From: Elusimicrobiaceae bacterium
Lineage (GTDB): Bacteria > Elusimicrobiota > Elusimicrobia > Elusimicrobiales > Elusimicrobiaceae
Direction of reading: 5' to 3'
Length of the DNA stretch: 64,000 nucleotides
Assembly (NCBI GenBank): GCA_017961585.1
Contig: JAGCWX010000020.1
Location: 86,310 to 150,309 of the forward strand
Under the pieces are notes generated by a model. The model did no database searches. It worked only from the letters and a program-made list of their open reading frames with translations, and had not been told where the DNA came from. The position numbers and the translations under genes were made by a program. Shown in pieces: positions 45,855 through 54,535 of this stretch (within the stretch, counting starts at the first letter, position 1; the number at the start of each line of letters is the position of its first letter).

Positions 45855-48007
45855 TAGTGAATCATTCCTGTTTGAGTGTCTAAAATACGCGCCTCGGGGA
45901 AATAGTACTTGATAATTCCCTTGTAATCCCGCTCTTGTTTAGCCAGGCCCTGGGCCCCTTGCAAACAAAGCCCTTCGCCAAGCCCGGTATCGTAGCCGCG
46001 CACAAAAACTTGTTTGATATCTTTGCCTTTGTAAAGAGGAACCACGTCAAAGAAGTTAGAGCGCAACGTCCCCGCGCCCAACACAAAGGAAATCTTTTGT
46101 GGAGTATCGGCCACGTAATGGTCTTTGCTTCCCTCAAAACGCATTTCTAAAATGCGCCCGTTGGGGGAAAGCCGCGTGGGCGTAATGGCACGCAATTTAC
46201 CGATGGGTTTTGTTTGTGCGATACGTGCTTCAATATCTTTTGCCTCAAACAAATACATCCACTTGATTGCAGACCATTGAGTCGGGTCGTGCGGGGCAGA
46301 TACCAAATCCGCCGGCGGATTGGAAAGCAAATATTTGCTTACGTTAGCCGGTGAAAATTGATAATTGGGTTTATCGGCCGTATTGAGTATATTATCTGCC
46401 GTTACCACCCCACAGTTGGCATACGCGCCGGCTGCGGCCTGCATCAGGCGAATTTCGCCCGATTTATTGGACGCATCCAGCAAGTTTTTAAAAATCAGGT
46501 TAATCCCTTTGAATTGGAATTTTACGTCGTTATCGGTAATGTGATAGGGATTCGTTTTGTTGTCTTTGACCGCCTGCAACAAAGCCGAACGCAACACCAC
46601 CGCCAGCGACTTAAGGGCTTCTTCTTGCGTAACGTCTTTGACTTGCGTGGCCAGCAGAGCTGGGATTAAATCTTCCAAATACACTTTGTTAATGAGTTTA
46701 AACCCGTTTTCGGTAGGGATGACAACCAGCTCCCCTTTGAGTTCTTTATCACTCAAATCGGCGGCAAAGATATTTTCGGTCTGCGCGTTGCGTACCAGCA
46801 ACGTTTTGTTGGTATTTTCCAACATGATTTTGAAGGGATACATCGCGGAAAATTCAACTTGACCCTTGGAATTTTTGAAATCCACGCCACGGGTTTGTTC
46901 GTTAAACTCAATGGTTTTTTCTACGTACGAAGGAACTCGGACCACTTCCCCCCGCTTTTCATCGGTAATACGCACCGTGCCCGAGGCCACCACCGAAACC
47001 GATTTAAGTTCTTGCGGAACCTGCTCGCGGTTGGCATAGAGTGCCATCCTTACCACTTCGGAAGGGGTGGATTGCATCTCGTGCACAATGGGTTGTTCCA
47101 GGCGCAAATAAAACAAATAGTCAATGCTTTTATTGCCCAGGTCTTTGGAATATTTTTCAATTTTTTGGGCTAATTCTTCGTTTTGCGGATCTAAGCTGTA
47201 TAATGTGGCATAATATTGCCACGCGCGCATTTTGTCTTTATCTTTCTCGGACAATTGGGCAAAAAGTTCCGCAGCTGCATAATTTTTCTCGTCGTGAGAT
47301 AGCGATTGCTGCAAAAACACCGGGGCCATATTGCGGGCTTGCTTGGTTTGCGAAGCAATCCGCCCCAACATATACGACACAAACGAAATCACATACGGGT
47401 TAGAAGTGTATAAGTACTGAAATTGCTCGGCCGATTTTTCTTTATTTCCTTCCAAATACCACGCCAATGCCGTGCCTAACTTGGCGGAAGAAACGTACTC
47501 AAAATCGGCAGATAGGTAGAATAAGCGATCAAAACTTTCTCGCGCTTTTTTGTATTTCCCGGCGGATAACAACGTCCACCCTTGGGTCAGCGTGGTGAAG
47601 GGATCGTCGGGGTTTAAAGAAACGGATTTATCAATATGCTCAATGGCTTGTTGAATCATCCCGCGTTGCAATGCCAAAACGGACAATTCTAAATTGGCCG
47701 CCGCAGCTAACTGCGTATCGGGTGCGTTTTCAAACGTTTTAAAAGCGTAGTAGCAATCTTCCTCTGCCTGGGTGCATACCTGGGCGGCCTGGGCAATCTC
47801 GGGCGGAAGGGAATAATCCAGCACGGTTTTGTGCAAAGTAACTTCATTTAATTTGCTATCAACCCGGCGGGCAGCCAAGGCAGATTTACTGACCGTTTGC
47901 ACCGGCTGATCCGGTTGCGGATCGGTCGGTTGGAGCTCGGTCTGTTGGGTTTGAGCCAGCAACGGTAAAGACGCAAAAAAGGCGAAAATAAGAAGATATT
48001 TTCTCAT
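45854..48007 (-). CDS. TPR-SpoIID/LytB domain envelope protein
   Basis: A 717-residue secreted protein: signal peptide (about residues 1-18), a Q/P-rich linker, TPR-like helices (about 85-300), then a C-terminal SpoIID-type domain (about 395-717, ending GEGLCLQGAQGLAKQERDYKGIIKYYFP). SpoIID domains act as lytic transglycosylases on denuded glycan. The ATG at 48007 is preferred over a TTG two codons upstream, because the TATAAT box ends exactly 6 nt before it. First gene of a three-gene operon. Confidence 0.8.
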   Translation of the reverse strand: MRKYLLIFAFFASLPLLAQTQQTELQPTDPQPDQPVQTVSKSALAARRVDSKLNEVTLHKTVLDYSLPPEIAQAAQVCTQAEEDCYYAFKTFENAPDTQLAAAANLELSVLALQRGMIQQAIEHIDKSVSLNPDDPFTTLTQGWTLLSAGKYKKARESFDRLFYLSADFEYVSSAKLGTALAWYLEGNKEKSAEQFQYLYTSNPYVISFVSYMLGRIASQTKQARNMAPVFLQQSLSHDEKNYAAAELFAQLSEKDKDKMRAWQYYATLYSLDPQNEELAQKIEKYSKDLGNKSIDYLFYLRLEQPIVHEMQSTPSEVVRMALYANREQVPQELKSVSVVASGTVRITDEKRGEVVRVPSYVEKTIEFNEQTRGVDFKNSKGQVEFSAMYPFKIMLENTNKTLLVRNAQTENIFAADLSDKELKGELVVIPTENGFKLINKVYLEDLIPALLATQVKDVTQEEALKSLAVVLRSALLQAVKDNKTNPYHITDNDVKFQFKGINLIFKNLLDASNKSGEIRLMQAAAGAYANCGVVTADNILNTADKPNYQFSPANVSKYLLSNPPADLVSAPHDPTQWSAIKWMYLFEAKDIEARIAQTKPIGKLRAITPTRLSPNGRILEMRFEGSKDHYVADTPQKISFVLGAGTLRSNFFDVVPLYKGKDIKQVFVRGYDTGLGEGLCLQGAQGLAKQERDYKGIIKYYFPEARILDTQTGMIH

Positions 48008-48013
48008 ATACAA

Positions 48014-48019
48014 ATTATA
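48014..48019 (-). promoter_or_regulatory. -10 box of leaderless SpoIID operon
   Basis: TATAAT, 6 nt (TTGTAT), ATG at 48007. Confidence 0.68.
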
Positions 48020-48055
48020 CTAAATCTAGCCCTCGTGCGCACCGCCGTTTACAGC

Positions 48056-48084
48056 AAAAGGCCCTCTTTTAGAGGGCCTTTTGT
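48056..48084 (-). terminator. terminator after pilin 4
   Basis: AAAAGGCCCTCT/AGAGGGCCTTTT stem, T-rich on the minus strand. Confidence 0.85.
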
Positions 48085-48101
48085 ATGAAAGTTGTGTTTT
48101 T

Positions 48102-48665
48102 TTATGAAAATTGCACGGAAATCCATCCTCTATTATCGCGCAGGTATGTGCATATCTTCTTTCCCAATGGGGTAATCCAAAAACAACGTTCGGCAGAACC
48201 CGTTTCAAACTGGTCGGGAACGACGTCTTTCAGAAGCGCATATTCCACATTGCTGCCATCTGCCGCACATTGTCCCCCCGGGCAACGTACAATCATCCAA
48301 CCGCACGTTGCTCCACAAACGGCACTATACGCAAAATTTCCGTCTCGGCAAAACGTATTTCCGTTAAACTCAAAAGCCACATCACACGTTAACGAATCAA
48401 ACCCCAACACACCGGCACCATTTGCCTCGGCAAACCTCACAGTTGGGTAAAATCCATCTGCGGGGGCTCCGTTTTCAAGCAAATATGCAGCGATGGTTTT
48501 GTCAAAATTTGCCATCATACTAAGCCCTGTAGCCAAGCGGGTTTTTTCCACTGCAAATTGATATTGCGGCAGCGCTACCGCCGCCAAAATACCAATGATT
48601 AACACTACTACTAATAGTTCTATGAGCGTAAACGCGCTATTTCCTCTTATATTGTATTTTTCCAT
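48102..48665 (-). CDS. type IV pilin-like protein (pilin 4)
   Basis: A 187-residue product starting MEKYNIRGNSA|FTLIELLVVVLIIG. The residue before the cut is Ala, where nearly all pilins have Gly; Ala can be tolerated by some prepilin peptidases but lowers processing. The head has nine cysteines (TFCRDG, AVCGATCGW, RCPGGQC, ERCFW, KICTYL). The ATG at 48665 follows GGAGG with 8-nt spacing; a TTG five codons upstream is rejected. Its probable promoter contains a T14 tract, so expression may vary between cells. Confidence 0.85.
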   Translation of the reverse strand: MEKYNIRGNSAFTLIELLVVVLIIGILAAVALPQYQFAVEKTRLATGLSMMANFDKTIAAYLLENGAPADGFYPTVRFAEANGAGVLGFDSLTCDVAFEFNGNTFCRDGNFAYSAVCGATCGWMIVRCPGGQCAADGSNVEYALLKDVVPDQFETGSAERCFWITPLGKKICTYLRDNRGWISVQFS

Positions 48666-48704
48666 GCAAGTGTCCTCCAACCATTCAAATTGTCCTACCC
48701 AGGC

Positions 48705-48734
48705 AGTTTATCAAAAAAAAAAAAAACAATACAA
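48705..48734 (-). promoter_or_regulatory. pilin 4 promoter with T14 spacer tract
   Basis: On the minus strand: TTGTAT (48734-48729), 18-nt spacer containing a run of 14 T, then TAAACT (48710-48705). A tract of this length in a spacer can change by slippage and alter promoter strength. Confidence 0.5.
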
Positions 48735-48763
48735 GCATTTTATATTCGTCATCTTCAAACAGC

Positions 48764-48797
48764 AAAAGGGCTTCCCCCAAGGGAAAGCCCTCAAACT
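48764..48797 (-). terminator. terminator after PPC gene
   Basis: AGGGCTTTCCC/GGGAAGCCCT stem with TTTT on the minus strand. Confidence 0.8.
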
Positions 48798-48815
48798 TAC
48801 AAGCGCAAACAAATA

Positions 48816-49244
48816 TTACGCCCAAATGTTGAGCTTGGTTACTTTATCGTTGCGGCGGACTTTGGGTTCACCGACCAACTCTTGGATAAAGGCCTCGCAC
48901 ACAAACACTTTGGTACCCGGCAATAAACGTCCGCCAACCACATTATGTTCGTTATCGGCCAAGGTCACGTGGGCATACACCATGGGGCGATTATCCTGAA
49001 TGCTGACGTTGCCCGTCAGGTTGACCAATTCCAATTCTTCGTCAAATAAACTTTTTTCAAATTTCTTTTTGGATTGATCGTAATAGGCAATCGTGGCATT
49101 GGACACAGCGCCTACGGCGGATACAATACCGCACTTGACCTGATTGTCGTGGCAAAAATCAATCAGTTCTTCCAAAAGGTCTTTGCCTTTGGCAAGTCTA
49201 AAGATGTAGGTTCTTCCGGTTAAGTAAGGTTTTTCTTCTGCCAT
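48816..49244 (-). CDS. PPC/DUF296-domain protein
   Basis: A 142-residue single-domain protein of the PPC (plants and prokaryotes conserved, DUF296) family: RTYIFRLAKGKDLLEEL, GIVSAVGAVSNATIAYYD, NLTGNVSIQDNRPMVYAHVTL and GGRLLPGTKVFVCEAFIQEL. Members have been described as DNA-binding in plants and as trimeric metal or ligand-binding proteins in bacteria; function here is open. It is the last gene of the M42-transketolase-PPC operon, with AGGAGA upstream. Confidence 0.9.
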   Translation of the reverse strand: MAEEKPYLTGRTYIFRLAKGKDLLEELIDFCHDNQVKCGIVSAVGAVSNATIAYYDQSKKKFEKSLFDEELELVNLTGNVSIQDNRPMVYAHVTLADNEHNVVGGRLLPGTKVFVCEAFIQELVGEPKVRRNDKVTKLNIWA

Positions 49245-49262
49245 TTTTCTTCTCCTATCGGG

Positions 49263-51611
49263 CTAGCACCAAACCGCTGCCCTCTTTAAATCGTCCGCGT
49301 ATGTGCGGATAGCCGCCAGCACGGACGCACCGTCCATCCCGGCTTCTTCATATATTTTCGGCCCGGCCGCACTGCCCAAGAAACGTCCCTTTTTGTGGGG
49401 ATAAAGACTATGCTTACGCCCGGCCTGGCTGTGCAGCCAACAATCCAACGTTGGGAGTGTAAAGTCCGTAAGTCCCATCGCTTTTTGCATCCATTGCGGG
49501 GGAACCAATTGATCTTGCTCCTCTTGTGGCAAGAGCTCAAAAAGTTCCCGGCTGGTTACATACAAAATGTTTACATCGGGTGCTTTGTCGGCCAATATTT
49601 CCGGCAACACTTTTTCTACCACGATACGCCCAATGCCCGCCCCTTGCACAAATACGGTGCCGGCTTGGCTGTCTTTGGCACGGTGCAAATAATAGACGCC
49701 CTTCACGGCGGCCGTGGCAGGGTCCGTCTGCAAGGATTTGCGGTCCATAAACGCGGCCGACGGCCGGATTACAAACGGGGCAAACACCGCCGGACGTTTA
49801 GCTAAAGCGTACGTTACTAAGGGCCAAATTTCATCTACTTCCAAGGGCGTCGCGGTAATACAACTGCCCTGCGGAAAATTATCTTGCACCAGCTGCAAGC
49901 TTTGCGGATCGGCATGCGTAGGGCCGTCTTCCCCGGTAGGCAAGCTGGCGTGCCCGTTGAACAAAACCAGTGTATTGGGTTTGAGCCCAATCTGGCGGGC
50001 ACTTTGCACACCGATTGCATGCAAACGCGCCGCTACATGTTCAAACGCCAAGAAAGCACCATACGACGAAGAAATTGCAATATGCCGCCCAAAGGAAGAA
50101 ATCCCGCTGCATACGGCGGCCATACCGTCTTCGCAAATTCCCCCCGCGCTCAAACGGCGGCTTAACGGGTTGGAAATCATATTAAAATAACCGGGAGCGA
50201 ACCCGTCGCTTGCGGTACCCGCGCCGGTAGAGCCATACAAATCGGCAGAGCCCACCAGCAAGGTGCCATTTGTTTGCTGATTGAGTGAGGCAAGCACTTT
50301 GCCCAATATGCCGCGGGTTGTGTAGGATTTGCCTACTTCAAAAGTAAAATCCGCGGGCGGTAAGGATGGGTCCAAGTGATAAAGCTGTTGAACATCGCCT
50401 AAACTTTCACGCACCACCCGGTTGGCTTGCGCCAACTTTTGGGCGGCTTTGCGCAAGGCAGATACTGCAAATTGGCTGATTTGGGCATCTTGCTCAAGCA
50501 CGCGGCGGATTACAAGTAAACTTTCCCAATAGCATTTTTCAATGTTTTCAGGGGTTTTATCGCCCTCAAAACGCGGGAACTGCGTTTGGAAAGTTTGTTC
50601 AAATTCGGCCAAAGCTTTATAAAATTCTTCCGAGCAGAATTTATGTCCGCTTCCGTGAGCGGCTTTTCCTTCCAGCCCATATTTCCACCCTTTTACCGTG
50701 TGGTAAATAATGGCGGTGGGTTGTTGATTGTTGATTTGCGCCGCTAATTTTTGAGCGGCATAAATTTGTGCAAAATCCAGCCCGTTGGCAACCTCTATCA
50801 CGTTGCAATCGTGCATGTAAAACAGCTCGGCCGGGGTCCATTGAACGTAATCCCCCGGTTGGTTGTTGGCAGCGGTCACACGTTCTGTTTCAATAGAGGC
50901 CTGGTTCCAGTCAATATGAAATACAATATTTTTAAGTTGAGCCGTAGCCGCCATGGACAGGGCCTCGCTTACGCGGCCTGCTGTCAAACCGCCTTCGCCT
51001 TCCACTACATGTACTTGCGGGCAATTGGTTCCATATGCATCTGCCGCGGCCAGGGCCAACCCTACCGCGCTGGCAACGCCCACCCCGCTGGCCCCGGTAC
51101 TGGTCCGCACAAACGGAGTGCTCGGTTCGGGATGACCGCCCAAGGTTTTGGAATGAAATTTAGTAAAAAGCGGTGTATGCTGAGCTGCATTGTGACGAAA
51201 ACCCAACAAATCTTCCAAGCGCAGCTGATAGGCCTCGCTGGCGGGTAGCAATTCCGGCGCGCCAATACGTGCGCATTCGTTACGCAAAGCCCACAGCGCA
51301 TAAAGCCCCAAGGCCTTATGCCCGGCCGCATAAGAAACAATATCGGCTCTATCATCTAACGGGTCCGAAAAATTGTATGCCAAGTTTTTATAAAGCAGGT
51401 GCGACACAAACCGCCCGCTGGAGATACTCCCCCCCGGGTGCCCCGAAGTAGGCACAAAATTGTATAAGATAGCTACCAACGCCCGATAAATTACATCCAA
51501 GCGTTCCAAAACAGCCGCTTCATTCAAATCCAGCTTATAAGCGGGTTGATTTACATATTCTGCTACGTCTATATATACAGCTCGTTTTTGGTTTGGTACG
51601 AACGGTTTCAT
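49263..51611 (-). CDS. transketolase-like thiamine-diphosphate enzyme
   Basis: A 782-residue protein with the transketolase three-domain order: N-terminal TPP domain (SGHPGGSISSGRFV, SYAAGHKALGLYALW, VVEGEGGLTAGRVSEAL...DWNQ), pyrimidine-binding domain (SADLYGSTG, SAGGICEDGMAAVCSGI, LPTGEDGPTHADPQ) and a C-terminal domain. The TPP-Mg motif reads GEG instead of GDG, and length is about 120 residues above a usual transketolase, so a divergent or special substrate is possible. Typical transketolases move C2 units between sugar phosphates. Neighbouring aldolase (53488) fits central carbon metabolism. AGGGAG upstream. Confidence 0.85.
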   Translation of the reverse strand: MKPFVPNQKRAVYIDVAEYVNQPAYKLDLNEAAVLERLDVIYRALVAILYNFVPTSGHPGGSISSGRFVSHLLYKNLAYNFSDPLDDRADIVSYAAGHKALGLYALWALRNECARIGAPELLPASEAYQLRLEDLLGFRHNAAQHTPLFTKFHSKTLGGHPEPSTPFVRTSTGASGVGVASAVGLALAAADAYGTNCPQVHVVEGEGGLTAGRVSEALSMAATAQLKNIVFHIDWNQASIETERVTAANNQPGDYVQWTPAELFYMHDCNVIEVANGLDFAQIYAAQKLAAQINNQQPTAIIYHTVKGWKYGLEGKAAHGSGHKFCSEEFYKALAEFEQTFQTQFPRFEGDKTPENIEKCYWESLLVIRRVLEQDAQISQFAVSALRKAAQKLAQANRVVRESLGDVQQLYHLDPSLPPADFTFEVGKSYTTRGILGKVLASLNQQTNGTLLVGSADLYGSTGAGTASDGFAPGYFNMISNPLSRRLSAGGICEDGMAAVCSGISSFGRHIAISSSYGAFLAFEHVAARLHAIGVQSARQIGLKPNTLVLFNGHASLPTGEDGPTHADPQSLQLVQDNFPQGSCITATPLEVDEIWPLVTYALAKRPAVFAPFVIRPSAAFMDRKSLQTDPATAAVKGVYYLHRAKDSQAGTVFVQGAGIGRIVVEKVLPEILADKAPDVNILYVTSRELFELLPQEEQDQLVPPQWMQKAMGLTDFTLPTLDCWLHSQAGRKHSLYPHKKGRFLGSAAGPKIYEEAGMDGASVLAAIRTYADDLKRAAVWC

Positions 51612-51620
51612 ACACGCTCC

Positions 51621-52661
51621 CTAAAAATGAATCCCCTGCATAGCACTTTGTAAAGTTAAGCGAAACATAGCTTCCAAATCTAGTTTAGAGCACACTTCCA
51701 CATTGCTGTGAATGTTGCGCGTGGGTAATGCTAAAGCACAGCTTGGCACCCCCGTCTTGGACAAATGCACCGCCCCGGCGTCATTGCCGCCGCGCGGTGC
51801 CACCCGCACTTGAAAAGGAATACGCGCCTGCTGACACATCTTTTTCAATTCTTCAAACAAGGGCTGCGGGGTAATGCTGCGCGCATCCAAAGCGGTAATT
51901 CCTACGCCGCCGCCTAATCGCACGATATAATCTTGCGGTGCCACCCCCGGGATATCCGCCGAACCGGTGGTATCTAGGCATAAACTCACGTCCGCCTCTA
52001 TCCCGTAGGCAGCGGTAGTGGCCCCGCGCACGCCTACTTCTTCTTGCACGGTAAACACAGCATACACATTATAAAACGGATTTTTAAGGGCCTTGAAAAC
52101 TTCCGCCTGCACAAACACGCCGGCGCGGTTATCAATGGACTTGGCAGAAATCAGCCCGTCACCAAATTCTTCGTAAGAGCGGGCCAGCACGGCAAAATCC
52201 CCGGGGCGCACTTGTTTTTTAACGGTATCGGCAGGAAGCCCCAGGTCAATAAACAGCTCTTTTAACAGGACGGCCTTGGCGCGATCGGCCTCGGTAGTGA
52301 TATGGGCGGGCTTGGTGCCAATAATGCCCAACAGCGGACCGTTTTGGGTCTGCACCCACACCCGCTGTGCCAGCAACGTGCGCGGATCAATCCCCCCTAC
52401 GGTTACAAAGCGCAAAAACCCTTGTTCATCCACGAAGTGAACCATCAGCCCCACTTCGTCCATATGGGCGCAAAGCAGCAGATTCTTGCCCGACGTACCC
52501 TTTTTAACACAAATCAAATTGCCTAACGCGTCGGTACGGACCTCGTCGGCATAAGGAGAGAGCAATTCCTCCAAATAGGCACGCACGGCCCCCTCCCGGC
52601 CGGAAATACCGGACAGCTGGGTGAGCGTTTTAAGAATAGAAAAATCAAGTTTTGGCGTCAT
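51621..52661 (-). CDS. M42-family aminopeptidase
   Basis: A 346-residue metallopeptidase with the M42 metal-binding motifs: CAHMDEVGLMVH (about residue 67), SIDNRAGVFV (about 177), QEEVGVRGATTAAYG (about 207), LCLDTTG and a late IHSNVE. These cytosolic dodecameric enzymes (PepA/FrvX/YsdC group) trim N-terminal residues of peptides. It begins the operon with the transketolase-like gene; a TATAAT box lies at 52693-52698, giving a leader of about 25 nt. Confidence 0.92.
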   Translation of the reverse strand: MTPKLDFSILKTLTQLSGISGREGAVRAYLEELLSPYADEVRTDALGNLICVKKGTSGKNLLLCAHMDEVGLMVHFVDEQGFLRFVTVGGIDPRTLLAQRVWVQTQNGPLLGIIGTKPAHITTEADRAKAVLLKELFIDLGLPADTVKKQVRPGDFAVLARSYEEFGDGLISAKSIDNRAGVFVQAEVFKALKNPFYNVYAVFTVQEEVGVRGATTAAYGIEADVSLCLDTTGSADIPGVAPQDYIVRLGGGVGITALDARSITPQPLFEELKKMCQQARIPFQVRVAPRGGNDAGAVHLSKTGVPSCALALPTRNIHSNVEVCSKLDLEAMFRLTLQSAMQGIHF

Positions 52662-52712
52662 TTTGGCCTATTTTTATGTATAAGGTAGTTACATTATACG
52701 CCAAAACGGTAT

Positions 52713-52746
52713 AAAATGCAAGCACTTTTCCGTGGAAAAGTGCTTG
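52713..52746 (-). terminator. terminator after pilin 5
   Basis: Thirteen-bp stem CAAGCACTTTTCC/GGAAAAGTGCTTG with a 2-nt loop, and TTTTAT on the minus strand. Confidence 0.75.
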
Positions 52747-52769
52747 TATAAAGATAATCTCTCTTTTTC

Positions 52770-53276
52770 TTACTGTGGGGTTAGCCCATTAAATGCGGTA
52801 CAGAATTTATTTGAAGTAGGATAGCAACTCCAGGACCAACCTTCACCCAATTCAGGTCTCCCTTTCCCAAAGACAACTTCATAATCATAATCCGTGGATG
52901 TTAAATCCCCGTAACACAAAAACTGTTCGTCCGGATCTGAAGAACAAGATAAGTAGGTAACATCCCAGTCGCCCTGTTTAGAGTGACAGTAATAATACCC
53001 TGTCTGTCCACATTCAATGTAAGAAGAAACATCTACATTCAATTCGTTAACTCCGTCCTGACTAAAAAAGTTGACACTATCGGAAGTATTTGCAGGGAAT
53101 CCATTTTCTAGCTCATACAAGTCTACTCCCTTGGCCACAGCATTCAAAAATGCCAGGGTATTCGTCGCCCGTGCTTTTGCTACGGCTTTTTGATATTGTG
53201 GCAATGCTACTGCCGCCAAAATACCGATAATAAGTACTACTACTAACAACTCTATTAATGTGAATCCTTTATTCAT
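52770..53276 (-). CDS. type IV pilin-like protein (pilin 5)
   Basis: A 168-residue product beginning MNKG|FTLIELLVVVLIIG with the most standard pilin N-terminus of the set (ILAAVALPQYQKAVAKARA). Its head is acidic and Ser/Tyr-rich with cysteines at IECGQ, YYCHS, SCSS, FLCYG, SCYPTSN and FCTAFN. AGGAGG precedes the ATG; TTGATT-N17-TATACT forms a good promoter upstream. It may be a major pilin variant, but no direct evidence exists. Confidence 0.88.
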   Translation of the reverse strand: MNKGFTLIELLVVVLIIGILAAVALPQYQKAVAKARATNTLAFLNAVAKGVDLYELENGFPANTSDSVNFFSQDGVNELNVDVSSYIECGQTGYYYCHSKQGDWDVTYLSCSSDPDEQFLCYGDLTSTDYDYEVVFGKGRPELGEGWSWSCYPTSNKFCTAFNGLTPQ

Positions 53277-53487
53277 AAGTTCCTCCTAATTACGTAATTT
53301 AATAGTATAATGGATTTTCGTCCAAAAATCAAGGCCTATTTTGGGCCTAAAAGAAATTTGGCTGGCTAAAACGAGTTGTCAAATTCATTTTTTGCGTACT
53401 TTCATTAGCATTAAATTGCCCTGCCACAATTTTTTAAAAAATTGTAGAATAATAGGGTAAGTAGTTTTAATCTCTAGGAGGATTCAC

Positions 53488-54465
53488 ATGACCGTTTCTT
53501 ATAAAGAACTTGGCTTGGTAAATACCCGCCAAATGTTCAAAGACGCGATGGCCGGCGGATACGCCATCCCGGCTTATAACTTCAACAATATGGAACAATT
53601 GCAGGCCATTGTTACCGCCTGCGTGCAAACCGGTTCCCCGGTAATTTTGCAAGTATCCAAAGGTGCCCGCCAATATGCCAACGCTACCTTGCTGCGCTGG
53701 ATGGCCCGCGGTGCCGTAGAAATGATGCCCGAACTAGGCAAACCGGTTCCGCTGTGCTTGCACTTGGACCACGGTGATTCTTTTGAACTGTGCAAAGACT
53801 GCATTGACAATGGGTTTTCCTCTGTAATGATTGATGGCTCTCACTTGCCGTACGAAGAAAACGTAGCTTTGACCAAAAAAGTAGTAGATTATGCCCACCA
53901 ACACGATGTAACCGTGGAAGGCGAACTTGGCGTTTTGGCCGGCATTGAAGACGAAGTTTCCGCCGAACACCACACCTATACCGACCCGGCCCAAGTGGAA
54001 GACTTTGTAAAACGCACCGGGGTGGATTCCTTGGCTATTTCCATCGGTACCAGCCACGGGGCTTACAAATTTAAAGTGAAACCCGGCGAAAAATTGCCCG
54101 AACTGCGCTTTGATATTTTGGAAGAAGTATCCAAACGCTTGCCCGGTTTCCCGATTGTATTGCACGGATCTTCTTCCGTACCGCAATGGGCTGTAAAACA
54201 AATTAACGAATACGGTGGCAAATTGGACAACACCGCCGGCATCCCCGAAGAACAATTGCGCAAAGCCGCCAAATCGGCCGTGTGCAAAATCAACGTAGAT
54301 TCGGACGGCCGCCTGGTAATGACCGCCACCATCCGCAAAATCTTCGCCACCAAACCGGCTGAATTTGACCCGCGCAAATACCTCGGCCCGGCCCGCGAAG
54401 AACTCATTAAAATGTATGCCGAAAAGAACGAAAACGTGTTCGGTTCCGCCGGCAGAATCAAATAA
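53488..54465 (+). CDS. fba: class II fructose-bisphosphate aldolase
   Basis: A 325-residue class II (zinc) aldolase with GYAIPAYNFNNMEQLQA, the zinc ligands in LHLDHGDSFELC, VEGELGVLAGIEDEVSAE, SIGTSHGAYKF and IVLHGSSSVP, and NVDSDGRLV for phosphate binding. It cleaves fructose-1,6-bisphosphate in glycolysis. AGGAGG upstream and strongly biased codons suggest high expression. It stands alone with its own terminator. Confidence 0.95.
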   Translation: MTVSYKELGLVNTRQMFKDAMAGGYAIPAYNFNNMEQLQAIVTACVQTGSPVILQVSKGARQYANATLLRWMARGAVEMMPELGKPVPLCLHLDHGDSFELCKDCIDNGFSSVMIDGSHLPYEENVALTKKVVDYAHQHDVTVEGELGVLAGIEDEVSAEHHTYTDPAQVEDFVKRTGVDSLAISIGTSHGAYKFKVKPGEKLPELRFDILEEVSKRLPGFPIVLHGSSSVPQWAVKQINEYGGKLDNTAGIPEEQLRKAAKSAVCKINVDSDGRLVMTATIRKIFATKPAEFDPRKYLGPAREELIKMYAEKNENVFGSAGRIK

Positions 54466-54484
54466 GGATCTCAAAAGTCCTAAA

Positions 54485-54517
54485 GCAAAAGCCCCTGCAA
54501 CTTGCAGGGGCTTTTTA
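54485..54517. terminator. bidirectional terminator
   Basis: AAAGCCCCTGCAA/TTGCAGGGGCTTT stem between convergent fba and the MgtE-N/CBS gene. Confidence 0.9.
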
Positions 54518-54535
54518 GTTTAAATTTAGACCTGA

